A DNA stretch of 64,000 nt, taken from NCBI GenBank assembly GCA_964619065.1, contig CAZUCC010000023.1:1-64000 (forward strand), read 5' to 3'. Of this stretch, positions 27,266 to 36,568 are shown piece by piece. A program made the position numbers and the translations under genes. How positions within the stretch are numbered: position 1 is the stretch's first letter; each line of letters opens with the position of its first letter. The notes under the pieces are model-generated. The model did no database searches and had not been told where the DNA came from. It worked only from the letters and a program-made list of their open reading frames with translations. The stretch comes from JANXUC01 sp964619065 (lineage in GTDB: Bacteria; Acidobacteriota; Terriglobia; Terriglobales; Acidobacteriaceae).

Positions 27266-27951
27266 TCGCGCTCCACGGGGCCGCCGAAATACACGCTTTC
27301 GATCACATTCGACTCGCGCAACGTCGCCAGAAAATGCCTTTGTTCCAGGTGCGTGCCATCGACAGAGAATTGCACACGGTAATGCTCTGGGGTCTGCGCA
27401 ATCCGCACGTTTTCCATCATGCGATGGTGCGTTTCAAGAACGCGGTTAACCTCGGCAATCACGCTTTCAGAAGTCTTGCCAGTCGTCTCGTAGCTGAAAA
27501 GCATGACCTTCAAGCCGTAAACGTCTTCAATTCGGCCGAGTATGTAGAGGACGAGCAATACCACCAGAGTGGCAAAGGTGGCGGTCAAGTAAAGCCCACC
27601 GCCCACGGCCATACCCACGGACGCAACCACAAAGAGCGTAGCCGCCGTAGTTAACCCGCTTACTAAACCACGGGCGTGCAGGATCGAACCGGCGCCGATG
27701 AATCCAATTCCCGGAATGATCTGAGCGGCAATCCGCGTAGGCTCGTGACCTCCGGAAAGCTCATTGGAGAGCTGGGTAAACATGGCCGCGCCAAAACAGA
27801 TGAACATATTGGTGCGCAGGCCCGCAGACCGGTGCTTCAATTCCCGCTCTAGCCCAATCACTCCGCCCAGCAACGCCGCCAGCAAGAGCCGTACAAGCGC
27901 GGAGCCGGGAAGCGTCGAGCACAAGTGGCCCAGAAATTCGAGGATATGCAT
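27262..27951 (-). CDS. MgtC/SapB family membrane protein
   Basis: 229 residues. The N-terminal half has about four membrane helices with family motifs: LLLAALLGGVIGLERELKHRSAGLRTNMFICFGAAMF, then QIIPGIGFIGAGSILHARGLVSGLTTAATLFVVASVGMA. A soluble ACT-like C-terminal domain follows (about 150-229). Characterised members are linked to Mg2+ limitation and growth under stress. It is the first gene of the mgtC-dapF-ldcA-mpl-M61-plsC chain. No metal-responsive leader could be identified in the 79 nt upstream. Confidence 0.88.
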   Translation of the reverse strand: MHILEFLGHLCSTLPGSALVRLLLAALLGGVIGLERELKHRSAGLRTNMFICFGAAMFTQLSNELSGGHEPTRIAAQIIPGIGFIGAGSILHARGLVSGLTTAATLFVVASVGMAVGGGLYLTATFATLVVLLVLYILGRIEDVYGLKVMLFSYETTGKTSESVIAEVNRVLETHHRMMENVRIAQTPEHYRVQFSVDGTHLEQRHFLATLRESNVIESVYFGGPVERE

Positions 27952-28030
27952 TTTCCCCGTCCTAATCGTACAGAGTGAAATGTATCATCCGGCGGAACAG
28001 TTTCCGACTGGGCTGAGGTTACAGAGCAGA

Positions 28031-29704
28031 TTACCGAACAGAGTTACCGGGCAGATTTTGCCGAGAACGATAGATGGTTGCACGCGGCTGTCCGGCAATT
28101 TCCACGGAGAAAATAACAGACAAGTGATGCTGTTCGGCGGCAGCATCCACAGGATCGCCGGCAAAGCCGACAGCATAATCCACGAATTGCGGCGGATTGC
28201 GCAGCGCTTGCTGCCATAGGCCTTCGGGATCGTACGGCCGTTTCCAAAGACGCTGATCGTTCTCATCGATAAGACGCCGTAGCGGAACTCCGGCCCGTTG
28301 CGGAGCGCCCGGGAAATCGCGCAACGCCATCAGGATGGAGGAGTTGGGCGGCAGTCGCAGGAGTTCTTGCGCAACGCGCTCCTGCAACATCACGCGTCCT
28401 TGCATGTTGCGAGTCGCTTCCAGAAGGCTGGCTGGACTGGGCCACGCTACAACCGCACCCCAGAGCCAAAACCCGGTTACGGTGAGCGCAAGAGCTTTCC
28501 GTGCGCCCGAGCTGTGAATCACCGACAGCATCCAGTTCATCGCCACGGCGCTGAACACAGCCACCGCTGGCAGTAGTTGCAATCCATAGCGGAGATTGTA
28601 TTGTCCGAACGGCCACCACTCAGGCACAAAAACTGGCACTCCGCCGTACGCAATGGAGAACGCGTAGAAAGGTAGTGGCATCCACAGAATGAGAAGAAGC
28701 CATGAGAAATCCCTGCCGAAGGTGACGAGCAACGTCCCCGCTGCCGCCAGCAGTAGCCACAGCTTGGCTACCGGCATGCTCGCCGCAAGATTCATTTCCA
28801 CGGCGTGCATAAAATAAAGTTCGGCCGCAAATGGGTCTCCCGTACCGGGATGCGGAGGTTGCACGATACGCCTCTCAATCGCCTTCGCCGAGTAAGGGCC
28901 GTTGGCAAACTCCAGAGGATTGCGGTACACCGTAGCGTTGTAGGTCAGCCACAGCACAGGCCCCGCGGCGCACACAAAAAGAAAGCGCAGAATAGGTTTT
29001 CGTAGCGAGAAGGCATCTGGATCCCTGCGGGCACGAAATGCGAGGACCAAGACCGCGACCGAAGCGGCGGCCATCGCGATCCATCCGTCGTAGCGCGTCA
29101 GCGTGCATCCAGCCAGACATAAGCTGCACCAAAAAAGCGATCGTTGAGCTTGAAGGAATTCCTGATTCTGGACGGCTTTTGCGAATTCCATCAGATGCAC
29201 CGCCGCCCAAATAAATAAAGCAAGGTAGAGCGGTTCGGTCATGGCGGTCGCCTGCAAGTAAATCAGGCTGGGATTTCCAGCGAACACGAGCAATGCAAAC
29301 CATGCGGCGAATTTCGCACCTTCTTCAGCGGAATTACCCAAACTCGAGCGCACGAGCCTGAATATTCCGAGTCCGGAAAGCACATAGGCAATCATTGACG
29401 GAATCGACCCACCCACGGCTGTGCGCCAGGCCCAGTCGGAGGTCAAGAACGGCATAATCAGAAGATGCGGTAGAGGGAGCCACACAGTACCCAACTGCAG
29501 AAGCCCGGGCGTGCGCGAATCGAAGACGCGGCGAGCGATATTGATGTGGCCTTCCGCATCGCCGTAAAGAAGAATCTGGCCGTGATAAAAGTAGTAGAGA
29601 AACGCCAGTACTGAAACACAAGCAGCGAGCGCGAGGACAGACCAGCTTTCCCGGTTCCATTGATTCCGGTCCCACCGATCAGAGTTCCGGTGCGGGGTTG
29701 GCAT
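28031..29704 (-). CDS. polytopic membrane protein, GT-C glycosyltransferase-like
   Basis: 557 residues with roughly ten membrane helices. After the first helix, the loop contains GDAEGHINIARRV; the D-A-E (49-51) resembles the DxE metal/lipid-sugar motif of GT-C (GT39/ArnT-like) transferases. TVWLPLPHLLIMPF follows, as in related dolichyl-phosphate-mannose-type proteins. The C-terminal 100 residues are soluble. Its ATG shares an A with the stop of the upstream PfkB gene (TAATG). Substrate unknown; it may glycosylate a protein, lipid or polysaccharide. Confidence 0.7.
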   Translation of the reverse strand: MPTPHRNSDRWDRNQWNRESWSVLALAACVSVLAFLYYFYHGQILLYGDAEGHINIARRVFDSRTPGLLQLGTVWLPLPHLLIMPFLTSDWAWRTAVGGSIPSMIAYVLSGLGIFRLVRSSLGNSAEEGAKFAAWFALLVFAGNPSLIYLQATAMTEPLYLALFIWAAVHLMEFAKAVQNQEFLQAQRSLFWCSLCLAGCTLTRYDGWIAMAAASVAVLVLAFRARRDPDAFSLRKPILRFLFVCAAGPVLWLTYNATVYRNPLEFANGPYSAKAIERRIVQPPHPGTGDPFAAELYFMHAVEMNLAASMPVAKLWLLLAAAGTLLVTFGRDFSWLLLILWMPLPFYAFSIAYGGVPVFVPEWWPFGQYNLRYGLQLLPAVAVFSAVAMNWMLSVIHSSGARKALALTVTGFWLWGAVVAWPSPASLLEATRNMQGRVMLQERVAQELLRLPPNSSILMALRDFPGAPQRAGVPLRRLIDENDQRLWKRPYDPEGLWQQALRNPPQFVDYAVGFAGDPVDAAAEQHHLSVIFSVEIAGQPRATIYRSRQNLPGNSVR

Positions 29705-30627
29705 TACTCGATGTGCGTGAGTTCGCGGAAGATCTGGAAGCGCTCCTCAATTTCCTCGCGCTTCAGATTGCGCAGCCGCCGGGTGCCAAAGTCCTCCACG
29801 GCAAACGATCCCATCACGCCTCCATAAAACAGCGCGCGCTTGAGCACTTCCCGGTTCAACTCATCCTGCGAAGCGATGTAGCCCATAAAACCGCCCGCGA
29901 ATGAATCTCCGGCTCCGGTTGGATCCTTCACTTCATCGAGCGGTAGGGTGGGAGCGCGAAACGGATGACGTCCAATGCCGAAAGCTCCTTCTCGAAAGAA
30001 AATCGTCGCGCCGTATTCGCCATGCTTAATGACGAGAGCTTTCGGCCCTATCGCCAAGACTTTCTGCGCCGCCCGCGGCAGGTTGGATTCGCCACTGAGC
30101 ATCTTGGCTTCTCCGTCGTTGATCAGCAGGACGTCCACGCACCGCAGCGTCTCCCGCAGTTCCTGCAACGCACTCTGAATCCAAAAATTCATGGTATCGC
30201 CGCCGACAAGCTCGACATCGGGCATGTCGCGGCGCACCGCAGCCTGAAGTGAAGGATGGATATTCCCCAGAAACAACAGCTTCGAATTACGATACTCCAC
30301 AGGAATCCGCGGCTGAAATTTCTCGAAAACGTTTAGTTCCGTAAAATCTGTCTTTGCCTCGTTGAGATTCTCGGTGTAGTGCCCTCCCCAGCGAAAAGTT
30401 TTGCCGGGGGAGCGCTCGATGCCGTGCGTATCTACCCCACGTGCTTGTAGCACGGCCTCGTGCTCGGCTGCGAAGTCTTCTCCTACCACGGCCACCATGC
30501 GGACATTCGTAAAATAGCTAGCGGAAAGCGCAAAAAATGTTGCCGAACCGCCCAGCTCATTGTCCACATGCCCGACCGGCGTCGTTATCGTGTCGAATGC
30601 CACCGAACCCACTGCAAGAATGCTCAT
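29704..30627 (-). CDS. PfkB/ribokinase-family kinase
   Basis: 307 residues. The C-terminal signature DPTGAGDSFAGGFMGY (anion hole and catalytic Asp) and the N-terminal GSVAFDTITTP and GGSATFFALSASYF are clear. ATP-dependent phosphorylation of a sugar or nucleoside is expected. It lies 31 nt downstream of mtnP, so a role with methylthioadenosine, adenosine or methylthioribose products is possible but not proven. Its stop overlaps the next gene by one base. Confidence 0.85.
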   Translation of the reverse strand: MSILAVGSVAFDTITTPVGHVDNELGGSATFFALSASYFTNVRMVAVVGEDFAAEHEAVLQARGVDTHGIERSPGKTFRWGGHYTENLNEAKTDFTELNVFEKFQPRIPVEYRNSKLLFLGNIHPSLQAAVRRDMPDVELVGGDTMNFWIQSALQELRETLRCVDVLLINDGEAKMLSGESNLPRAAQKVLAIGPKALVIKHGEYGATIFFREGAFGIGRHPFRAPTLPLDEVKDPTGAGDSFAGGFMGYIASQDELNREVLKRALFYGGVMGSFAVEDFGTRRLRNLKREEIEERFQIFRELTHIE

Positions 30628-30658
30628 TCGTTTTTACTTTCCAAACCACTTCCCTAAA

Positions 30659-31531
30659 TCACTTTCTCGCATCCAGATATTTATTGAGAAGCAATCCCAG
30701 TCTTTGACGCGCTTCAGCCGGAATTTTGTCGCGCTCGGTGAGAATCGCATGGGCCAAAGCGGAGCCGCACTTACAAGAGCGCTGTGCAGGCATCGCTGCT
30801 ACAGTGAGCCGCACAACCTTGGCGGCATTCTCGGCGTTCTTATGCAGCACCGCAACAATCTGATCCACGGTCACCGCATCGTGCGCCGGATGCCAGCAGT
30901 CGTAATCCGTAACCATCGCCACCGTCACGTAACAGATTTCCGCTTCGCGGGCGAGCTTGGCCTCCTGCAGGTTCGTCATTCCAATCACATCCATGCCCCA
31001 ACTGCGGTAGAGATTCGATTCGGCTTTTGTGGAAAACTGCGGACCCTCCATGCAAAGGTAAGTGCCGCCAAGCTTCCCCACCACTTCCGCCTTCTGGCAT
31101 GCGCCTTGCACAACTTTCGCCATTTCGCCGCAGACAGGATCGCCAAACCCCACATGCGCCACGACGCCACCGCCAAAGAAGGTGGAAATGCGTTGGCTGG
31201 TGCGGTCGACAAACTGGTCCGGGATCACAAAGTCCATAGGTTTGTGCTCCTCTTTCAGCGAACCGACAGCCGAAACCGAAACAATGCGCTCCACGCCGAG
31301 TTGCTTGAAGCCGTGGATGTTCGCACGAAAATTCAGCTCCGTTGGCAGAATCTTGTGTCCGCGTCCGTGCCGCGCCAGGAACGCAACCTTGCGGTCTTCG
31401 AGCACACCCGTGACATAAGCGTCCGACGGATCGCCAAATGGAGTCGTCACACGGACTTCCTTGACCTCCGCCAAACCGGGCATGCTGTAGAGCCCGCTGC
31501 CTCCAATGATTCCAATCTCCGCGTGTGCCAA
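30659..31531 (-). CDS. mtnP: S-methyl-5'-thioadenosine phosphorylase
   Basis: Phosphorolysis of MTA to adenine and methylthioribose-1-phosphate in methionine salvage. The N-terminal IGIIGGSGLYSMPGL and TPFGDPSDAYVTG are present. FLARHGRGHKILPTELNFRANIHGFK and TYLCMEGPQFSTKAES mark the substrate sites. YCVTVAMVTDYDCW is typical of MTAP rather than purine nucleoside phosphorylase. The length is 290 residues. It precedes the PfkB kinase on the same strand. Confidence 0.92.
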   Translation of the reverse strand: MAHAEIGIIGGSGLYSMPGLAEVKEVRVTTPFGDPSDAYVTGVLEDRKVAFLARHGRGHKILPTELNFRANIHGFKQLGVERIVSVSAVGSLKEEHKPMDFVIPDQFVDRTSQRISTFFGGGVVAHVGFGDPVCGEMAKVVQGACQKAEVVGKLGGTYLCMEGPQFSTKAESNLYRSWGMDVIGMTNLQEAKLAREAEICYVTVAMVTDYDCWHPAHDAVTVDQIVAVLHKNAENAAKVVRLTVAAMPAQRSCKCGSALAHAILTERDKIPAEARQRLGLLLNKYLDARK

Positions 31532-31601
31532 AACTCCTCCTGCCGAGTGTTATAGGAAAGCTGCTCAATTGAACTTTGAATTATAGCGGGTGCGCTCGTG
31601 C

Positions 31602-33032
31602 TTATTTCGTCTGCGCCGTTGACTCTGCCCCAAAGACAGCCTCGTCCAAACGCTCCTCATGATCGAGACTCTCGGCGACCAGCACCAAGTCACCATGTGT
31701 CTCGATCAATACCGGGCCTTCTTCCGTCGTCCATGCATGGCTGCCGGAAAGAGTGTCCAACGACGCCAGCGGTCCGAGCGGTTTCATGCCCGCAAGCTCT
31801 ACCGGAACCGCTTTTTGGTAGCGTTTCGATAAAGACTTTGCGTAAATTGCGGCAAACTCAGCAGCCTTTTCCTCACTCGACCAGCGCGAAACGTACAGCA
31901 GGCCTAACGGTGCTGCTGCATTGTTCTTCGGCCGAACCGCGTAGTAGTAGCCACCCCGCCAGTTCGGATATACCTTCACCGCCGCTACCGCTCCGGCGAA
32001 CTCTCCAACCAACATGGAGGTATCGAACTCGCCAAAACCACCGGCATCCACTTTCTCGCAATCCTTAAACAAACGCTTGAAGTCTGGCACGGGCATGGCG
32101 GGCAACTTCTCCCGCAAAAAATAGGTGTCGGGCTCCATGATTTGGCGGGTTGTTGTAGGCGGATTCTGGAACAACGCGTTGGCCCCCTCTTTTCCGCGCT
32201 TCGCCACTACCTGTCCAACGAACCCCAGGCCGTAACGGTACGGAAACGTCAGCGCTTCCTTCAGAAAGGACGGTGCGTTGTGAAACTGTACAGAATCCGG
32301 CGTCCCCACCAACATGCTTTCCCGGATGGCGTCGACGATTTGTGGCGAGCTCGCCATCGACTGCCCGACCGGGGCCAACTGGTAGTCGATCAGCGTCACT
32401 GTGGCTTGCCCTTCGACAATCGCTTGCCGCGCTTCCCCAGCCTCATCGTTTTCAAAATCGGCGGACGTCGGGCTCTCGACCTTCACAAGATCTTTTCCTT
32501 CACCCGCTTTCAGCCATTTTTCCAGATCAAAGCTCTGGTCTTGCAAGGCATGGGTAAGTTCATGAGCCAGTACGGGCTTTTGCTGCTCTGCATCTACCCA
32601 ATCGAGCAAGTTCACGGTTTTCGTAGCGGGATCGTAATAACCAGCGATCTGCTCCCGCAGCAACCCGATCAGAAACTTTTTCAAATCGAAGTCGCGGGGG
32701 ATCAGGCCGAATTTCTTGAGGACAGCCTCGTTGCGCTGGAAGCGTTGCGAGTCTTCATCTTCCGCCATGTGCTTCTCGATATAGGCAACCACCTCATCCC
32801 GGCTTACCAGTCGCCGCTTGACCTCTTGGCGTTGTGGCAGCTCGGTTTCCTTGCTGGCAAATTTCAGAATTTCATCGACAGAGCGAAAAAGTTCTGCCGC
32901 TTCCTCACTGGATATCTTGTGTTCCGGAGCCGCGCTGGTCTGCGCCCAGGCAAGAGCCGGCGCCAGACTCACATAGAACAAGACCAACCAACTCGTGACT
33001 TTTCTCATCATTTTGTGGAACGTCATGTTCAT
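31602..33032 (-). CDS. secreted HExxH-containing putative metalloprotease
   Basis: A signal peptide (about 1-30, ending ALAWA) is followed by a zinc-protease-like motif HELTH (157-161) in LAHELTHALQDQSFDLEKW. It is preceded by REQIAGYYDPATKTVNLLDW, which resembles a substrate-side strand. A second block (AIVEGQATVTLIDYQ) would supply the third zinc ligand, Glu, as in gluzincins. The remaining C-terminal 250 residues contain no domain I recognise. The frame is open to 33227, but ATG at 33032 (MNMTFHKMM) gives a clean signal peptide and 476 residues. Confidence 0.75.
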   Translation of the reverse strand: MNMTFHKMMRKVTSWLVLFYVSLAPALAWAQTSAAPEHKISSEEAAELFRSVDEILKFASKETELPQRQEVKRRLVSRDEVVAYIEKHMAEDEDSQRFQRNEAVLKKFGLIPRDFDLKKFLIGLLREQIAGYYDPATKTVNLLDWVDAEQQKPVLAHELTHALQDQSFDLEKWLKAGEGKDLVKVESPTSADFENDEAGEARQAIVEGQATVTLIDYQLAPVGQSMASSPQIVDAIRESMLVGTPDSVQFHNAPSFLKEALTFPYRYGLGFVGQVVAKRGKEGANALFQNPPTTTRQIMEPDTYFLREKLPAMPVPDFKRLFKDCEKVDAGGFGEFDTSMLVGEFAGAVAAVKVYPNWRGGYYYAVRPKNNAAAPLGLLYVSRWSSEEKAAEFAAIYAKSLSKRYQKAVPVELAGMKPLGPLASLDTLSGSHAWTTEEGPVLIETHGDLVLVAESLDHEERLDEAVFGAESTAQTK

Positions 33033-33085
33033 AGGGAGTTCGCCCCAACGCGAGCTTCCGAGGTTTCTGCCCTTCGCCAGTCGGC

Positions 33086-33091
33086 TATAAT
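33086..33091 (+). promoter_or_regulatory. candidate -10 box close to the ygfZ start
   Basis: TATAAT ends only 11 nt before the ATG at 33103. If used, the transcript would have a leader of about 5 nt or be nearly leaderless. No good -35 is visible at 17 nt, so this is tentative. Confidence 0.3.
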
Positions 33092-33102
33092 CGAGTGTAC
33101 CG

Positions 33103-34164
33103 ATGTTAACTGATCTGCACAGTGGCGCATCAGAAAGTAACGCTCCCGAAGTGCGTCCAGACTTGCCGGGCATCGTTCCGCCAAGCGACGACAGCCAAGC
33201 CAGCGCTGAATTTCGCACCCTGATCACGGAATATGGGGTTTACAACCTCGACAACCGGACCAAAATCCTGCTCACGGGTGAGGATCGTACACGATGGCTG
33301 AACGGCATGGTTACCAACAACATTCGTGATCTCGCCACGGGCCACGGCCTCTATGCTTTTCTGCTCAATCCGCAGGGCAAGATTCAGGGCGACCTCTATG
33401 CGTTCAACCGTGGAGAGGATATTGCCCTCGATGTGGAGCGCAGCCAGGCCGCAAAGTTGCTCGATATTTTCGACCACTACATCATCATGGACGACGTGAA
33501 TGTGAGCGAGGTCAGTGGCCAGGTCACAGCCATTGGCGTGCAGGGGCCCAAGGCACGCCAAGTGCTGCATACCGCAGGAATTGAAGTACCCGACCTTGTC
33601 CCGTTGCAATGGACCACTCTCACTTGGCACGGCTCCCAGATCACGCTCGTTCGCGCGGAAGCCTGGAAAGGCGAAGCCTACGAAATTTGGCTCAGCCCGG
33701 AAAATTCCGCGGCAGTGATTCAAGCACTTACACAGGCCGGAGCAGCCTTGATTGGAGCTAGCGCTCAGCGACTCTACCGCATGGCAGCGGGAATTCCCCT
33801 CTACGGCGAGGACATTCGCGAGCGGGACCTGCCACAGGAAACCGGCCAGGAACGCGCTTTGCATTTTGCCAAAGGCTGCTACGTTGGCCAGGAGATCGTA
33901 GAACGCATCCGGTCACGTGGCCAGGTGCATCGTGCTTTCTCTGGCTTTGATTTAACTGCGCCCTGCTCTGCTGGAGACAAAGTCGCAGCTGAAGGCAAAG
34001 ATGTCGGCGAAATCACCAGCACAGCTACCATCGCATTGCCGAAAGGCAACCGGATCATCGCGCTTGGTTACTTGCGGCGCGAAGCCTTTAACAAGCCGCT
34101 GACCGTCAACGGCGTGCCCATCGAAAGGCACGCACTTCCATTTCAAGAAATCTTGCGGCCCTGA
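33103..34164 (+). CDS. ygfZ: folate-binding YgfZ/GcvT-like protein
   Basis: A tetrahydrofolate-dependent protein needed for maturation or repair of certain Fe-S enzymes in characterised bacteria. The diagnostic KGCYVGQE motif is at 257-264, with Cys259. Upstream segments (GEDRTRWLNGMVTNNI, LLNPQGKIQGDLYAF) fit the GcvT fold. Its 353 residues and lack of glycine-cleavage neighbours argue against a true aminomethyltransferase. It diverges from the HExxH gene and is followed after 9 nt by the DUF1844 gene. Confidence 0.88.
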   Translation: MLTDLHSGASESNAPEVRPDLPGIVPPSDDSQASAEFRTLITEYGVYNLDNRTKILLTGEDRTRWLNGMVTNNIRDLATGHGLYAFLLNPQGKIQGDLYAFNRGEDIALDVERSQAAKLLDIFDHYIIMDDVNVSEVSGQVTAIGVQGPKARQVLHTAGIEVPDLVPLQWTTLTWHGSQITLVRAEAWKGEAYEIWLSPENSAAVIQALTQAGAALIGASAQRLYRMAAGIPLYGEDIRERDLPQETGQERALHFAKGCYVGQEIVERIRSRGQVHRAFSGFDLTAPCSAGDKVAAEGKDVGEITSTATIALPKGNRIIALGYLRREAFNKPLTVNGVPIERHALPFQEILRP

Positions 34165-34173
34165 GAGTCATTC

Positions 34174-34767
34174 ATGCCTAAACGAAAAGAAGAAGAAAGT
34201 TTCACCGTATCGGACCGGCGGCTGTTTTCCAGCGAGGGCGAGTTGCGGACTGAAGCCGAGAATGGAATCGAGTTGGTCGGCGAACAAGGACAGCCTCAAG
34301 CAGCTACTCCTGCCGCAACGCAAGCAATCGCTTCCGAACCTCCACCAGCAAGCGACGCGCCCCCCGCCCCTTCTGCTGCGGAACAAAGCGCGCAAGCCGA
34401 TGCCTATCGCCAGACCAATCGTTCCATGGACGAGGTCATTGGCAAGGAAATGGGCGGCGAAGCTGCCGCAGATCTCGAAGTCACATTTGAGCGCTTCCTC
34501 GGCTCGCTTTACATGACATCGCTAATGCAGCTCGGTTTGGCCCACGAACCCAACGGACAACCACGCCTGGATCTGTTAGGCGCTCGGCAAACCATCGACA
34601 CCCTCGGACTTTTAGCGGAAAAAACGAAGGGCAACCTCACTGCGGCGGAACAGAACTTCCTGCACAACGCCCTCTACGAATTGCGCATGGCGTATCTGGA
34701 AGTGACCAACGCCATCGCGCGCGGACCACAACCGGGTGCTAGCGGCCCCGGGCCCCTGGTTCGATGA
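34174..34767 (+). CDS. DUF1844 domain protein
   Basis: 197 residues. The C-terminal half (about 105-185) matches the DUF1844 pattern: FERFLGSLYMTSLMQLGL, then LDLLGARQTIDTLGLLAEKTKGNLTAAEQNFLHNALYELRMAYLEV. The N-terminal half is Ala/Pro/Gln-rich and likely disordered. Function is unknown. It sits 9 nt after ygfZ, likely in one transcript. Confidence 0.8.
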   Translation: MPKRKEEESFTVSDRRLFSSEGELRTEAENGIELVGEQGQPQAATPAATQAIASEPPPASDAPPAPSAAEQSAQADAYRQTNRSMDEVIGKEMGGEAAADLEVTFERFLGSLYMTSLMQLGLAHEPNGQPRLDLLGARQTIDTLGLLAEKTKGNLTAAEQNFLHNALYELRMAYLEVTNAIARGPQPGASGPGPLVR

Positions 34768-34837
34768 ACAAACAGTCCGATGAAGAAGCGTTCGATAAAG
34801 AGCCGCACAATGAGAAACGCCCGATGAACACTCCGGG

Positions 34838-35608
34838 ATGAAAGCCACCCTCACCGTCCTCGGCAGCGGCACCTCCATGGGCGTGCCCACGATTGGCTGC
34901 GACTGCGCCGTTTGTCGTTCCGCCGATCCGCGAGACCGCCGCACGCGTCCGTCGGTTCTGCTGGAATACGACGGTAACGCCGTCTTGATCGATACCACGC
35001 CCGACTTCCGCGAACAGGCGCTGCGCGAAAAGATTCGCAAGATCGATGCCGTGCTGTACACCCACGCTCATGCCGATCACGTCCTCGGTCTCGATGATCT
35101 ACGCCCGCTCAGTTATCACAGGCCCAACAAGATTCCGCTCTACGCACGATCGGATCACGCGGTGGTCATCCGCGACATGTTCAGCTACGCCTTCGATGCA
35201 GTTTATAAATTTGGTGGACTGCCGCAGGTCGAGCTCAAACACCTGGAAGGCCCTCTCGATTTGTTGGGCGTGACGTTCGAGCCGATTCCCGTGCTCCATG
35301 GCGACGTCGAGATTTGGGGTTTCCGCTTCGGCTCTGCTGCTTACTTGACGGACTTTTCTGAGATTCCGGAAAGCTCACTGGAGAAGCTACACGACTTGGA
35401 CATCCTGTTTTTGGATGCGTTGCGCCACAAGCCACATCCCACACACTCGACGGTGGAAAACTCGTTGCGCATTGCCCGGATTCTAAAGCCCCAGCGAACG
35501 TTCTTCACCCACATCTGCCACGATTTGCCGCACGGGGAAACCAACCGAAGTCTTCCGCCGCAAGTGCAGTTGGCCTACGACGGGTTGAAGCTGGAGTTTG
35601 AAATCTAG
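34838..35608 (+). CDS. MBL-fold metal-dependent hydrolase (PhnP-like)
   Basis: 256 residues. The metal motif THAHADH (75-81) is present. GSGTSMGVPTIGCDCAVCRSAD carries Cys21, 23 and 26, as in PhnP-type phosphodiesterases with an added zinc site. DILFLDALRHKPHPTHSTVE and FFTHICHDLPH provide later ligands. Probably a cyclic phosphodiesterase; substrate uncertain, since there are no phosphonate genes nearby. ribF starts 3 nt after its stop. Confidence 0.85.
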   Translation: MKATLTVLGSGTSMGVPTIGCDCAVCRSADPRDRRTRPSVLLEYDGNAVLIDTTPDFREQALREKIRKIDAVLYTHAHADHVLGLDDLRPLSYHRPNKIPLYARSDHAVVIRDMFSYAFDAVYKFGGLPQVELKHLEGPLDLLGVTFEPIPVLHGDVEIWGFRFGSAAYLTDFSEIPESSLEKLHDLDILFLDALRHKPHPTHSTVENSLRIARILKPQRTFFTHICHDLPHGETNRSLPPQVQLAYDGLKLEFEI

Positions 35609-35611
35609 CCC

Positions 35612-36562
35612 ATGCGAGTCTTCCGCCAGCTTTCTGCTGTCCCGTCGGATATTGCCCCAACGATCGTCAGCGTTGGCAATTTCGATGGCATTCATCGCGC
35701 CCACCGGCACATGCTCGCGGAGATCGTACGGCGCGCTCGGGAACGAAACTCCCGTTCCGTAGCGGTCACATTCAATCCTCACCCGGCAAGATATTTGCGT
35801 CCGGGATCGACGCTGAAGCTGTTGACACCAGAACCAGAAAAGCTGCGTTTGTTCACTGAGGCCGGACTGGATGCTGTTCTGCTTCTCCCGTTTGATGAAA
35901 CCATGCAACTGACAACCGCGCGCGATTTCGCGCAAAACATTTTGCGGGACACGCTGCATGCCAGCGAGGTCCACGAAGGATTCAACTTCCGCTTCGGCAA
36001 CAAGGGCGCGGGGGATATCCGCAGCCTTACCGAATTCGGGTGCGATTTTGGCTTTGAAGTATTTTCCTATCCGGAAATGCGGTTATGCGGCGTGGAAGTT
36101 TCCAGCAGCACCATCCGCCACCTGCTGCAAGACGGAAAGGCGCACCTCGCACGGCACTTGCTTGGCCGCGTCTTCAGCATTCTTTCCTCGCCTGCGCCCG
36201 GTCGCGGCTACGGCTCGAAGTACACGGTCCCGACCATTAATCTAGCCCCATATACCGAACTCATCCCGCAGAATGGTGTTTACATTACCCAGACGCGTGT
36301 GGACGACGAGTGCTTCGATTCTGTGACGAACATTGGCAACCGGCCCACGTTCGGCGCGGATTCGTTCGCCATCGAGACGCATCTTCTGAACTTCCACCCC
36401 GTCGATCTCGGCGAAGACACGGAAGTGGAAGTGTTTTTCCTGCGCCGCTTGCGCGCAGAAACCAAGTTCTCCTCGCCGGAAGCCTTGCGCGAACAGATTG
36501 GCAACGACGTAAAAAGAGCGATGCGCTATTTGCGGCTTGCCCAACGCACGGCTGTGCGCTAA
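35612..36562 (+). CDS. ribF: bifunctional riboflavin kinase / FAD synthetase
   Basis: Makes FMN and then FAD. The N-terminal FAD synthetase contains SVGNFDGIHRAHR (20-32), VTFNPHPARYLRP and GFNFRFGNKGAGD. The C-terminal kinase contains GRGYGSKYTVPTINL and NIGNRPTFG. The length is 316 residues. It is the last gene of the plus-strand group and converges on the EamA gene with a 6-nt gap. Confidence 0.95.
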   Translation: MRVFRQLSAVPSDIAPTIVSVGNFDGIHRAHRHMLAEIVRRARERNSRSVAVTFNPHPARYLRPGSTLKLLTPEPEKLRLFTEAGLDAVLLLPFDETMQLTTARDFAQNILRDTLHASEVHEGFNFRFGNKGAGDIRSLTEFGCDFGFEVFSYPEMRLCGVEVSSSTIRHLLQDGKAHLARHLLGRVFSILSSPAPGRGYGSKYTVPTINLAPYTELIPQNGVYITQTRVDDECFDSVTNIGNRPTFGADSFAIETHLLNFHPVDLGEDTEVEVFFLRRLRAETKFSSPEALREQIGNDVKRAMRYLRLAQRTAVR

Positions 36563-36568
36563 AGGTTA

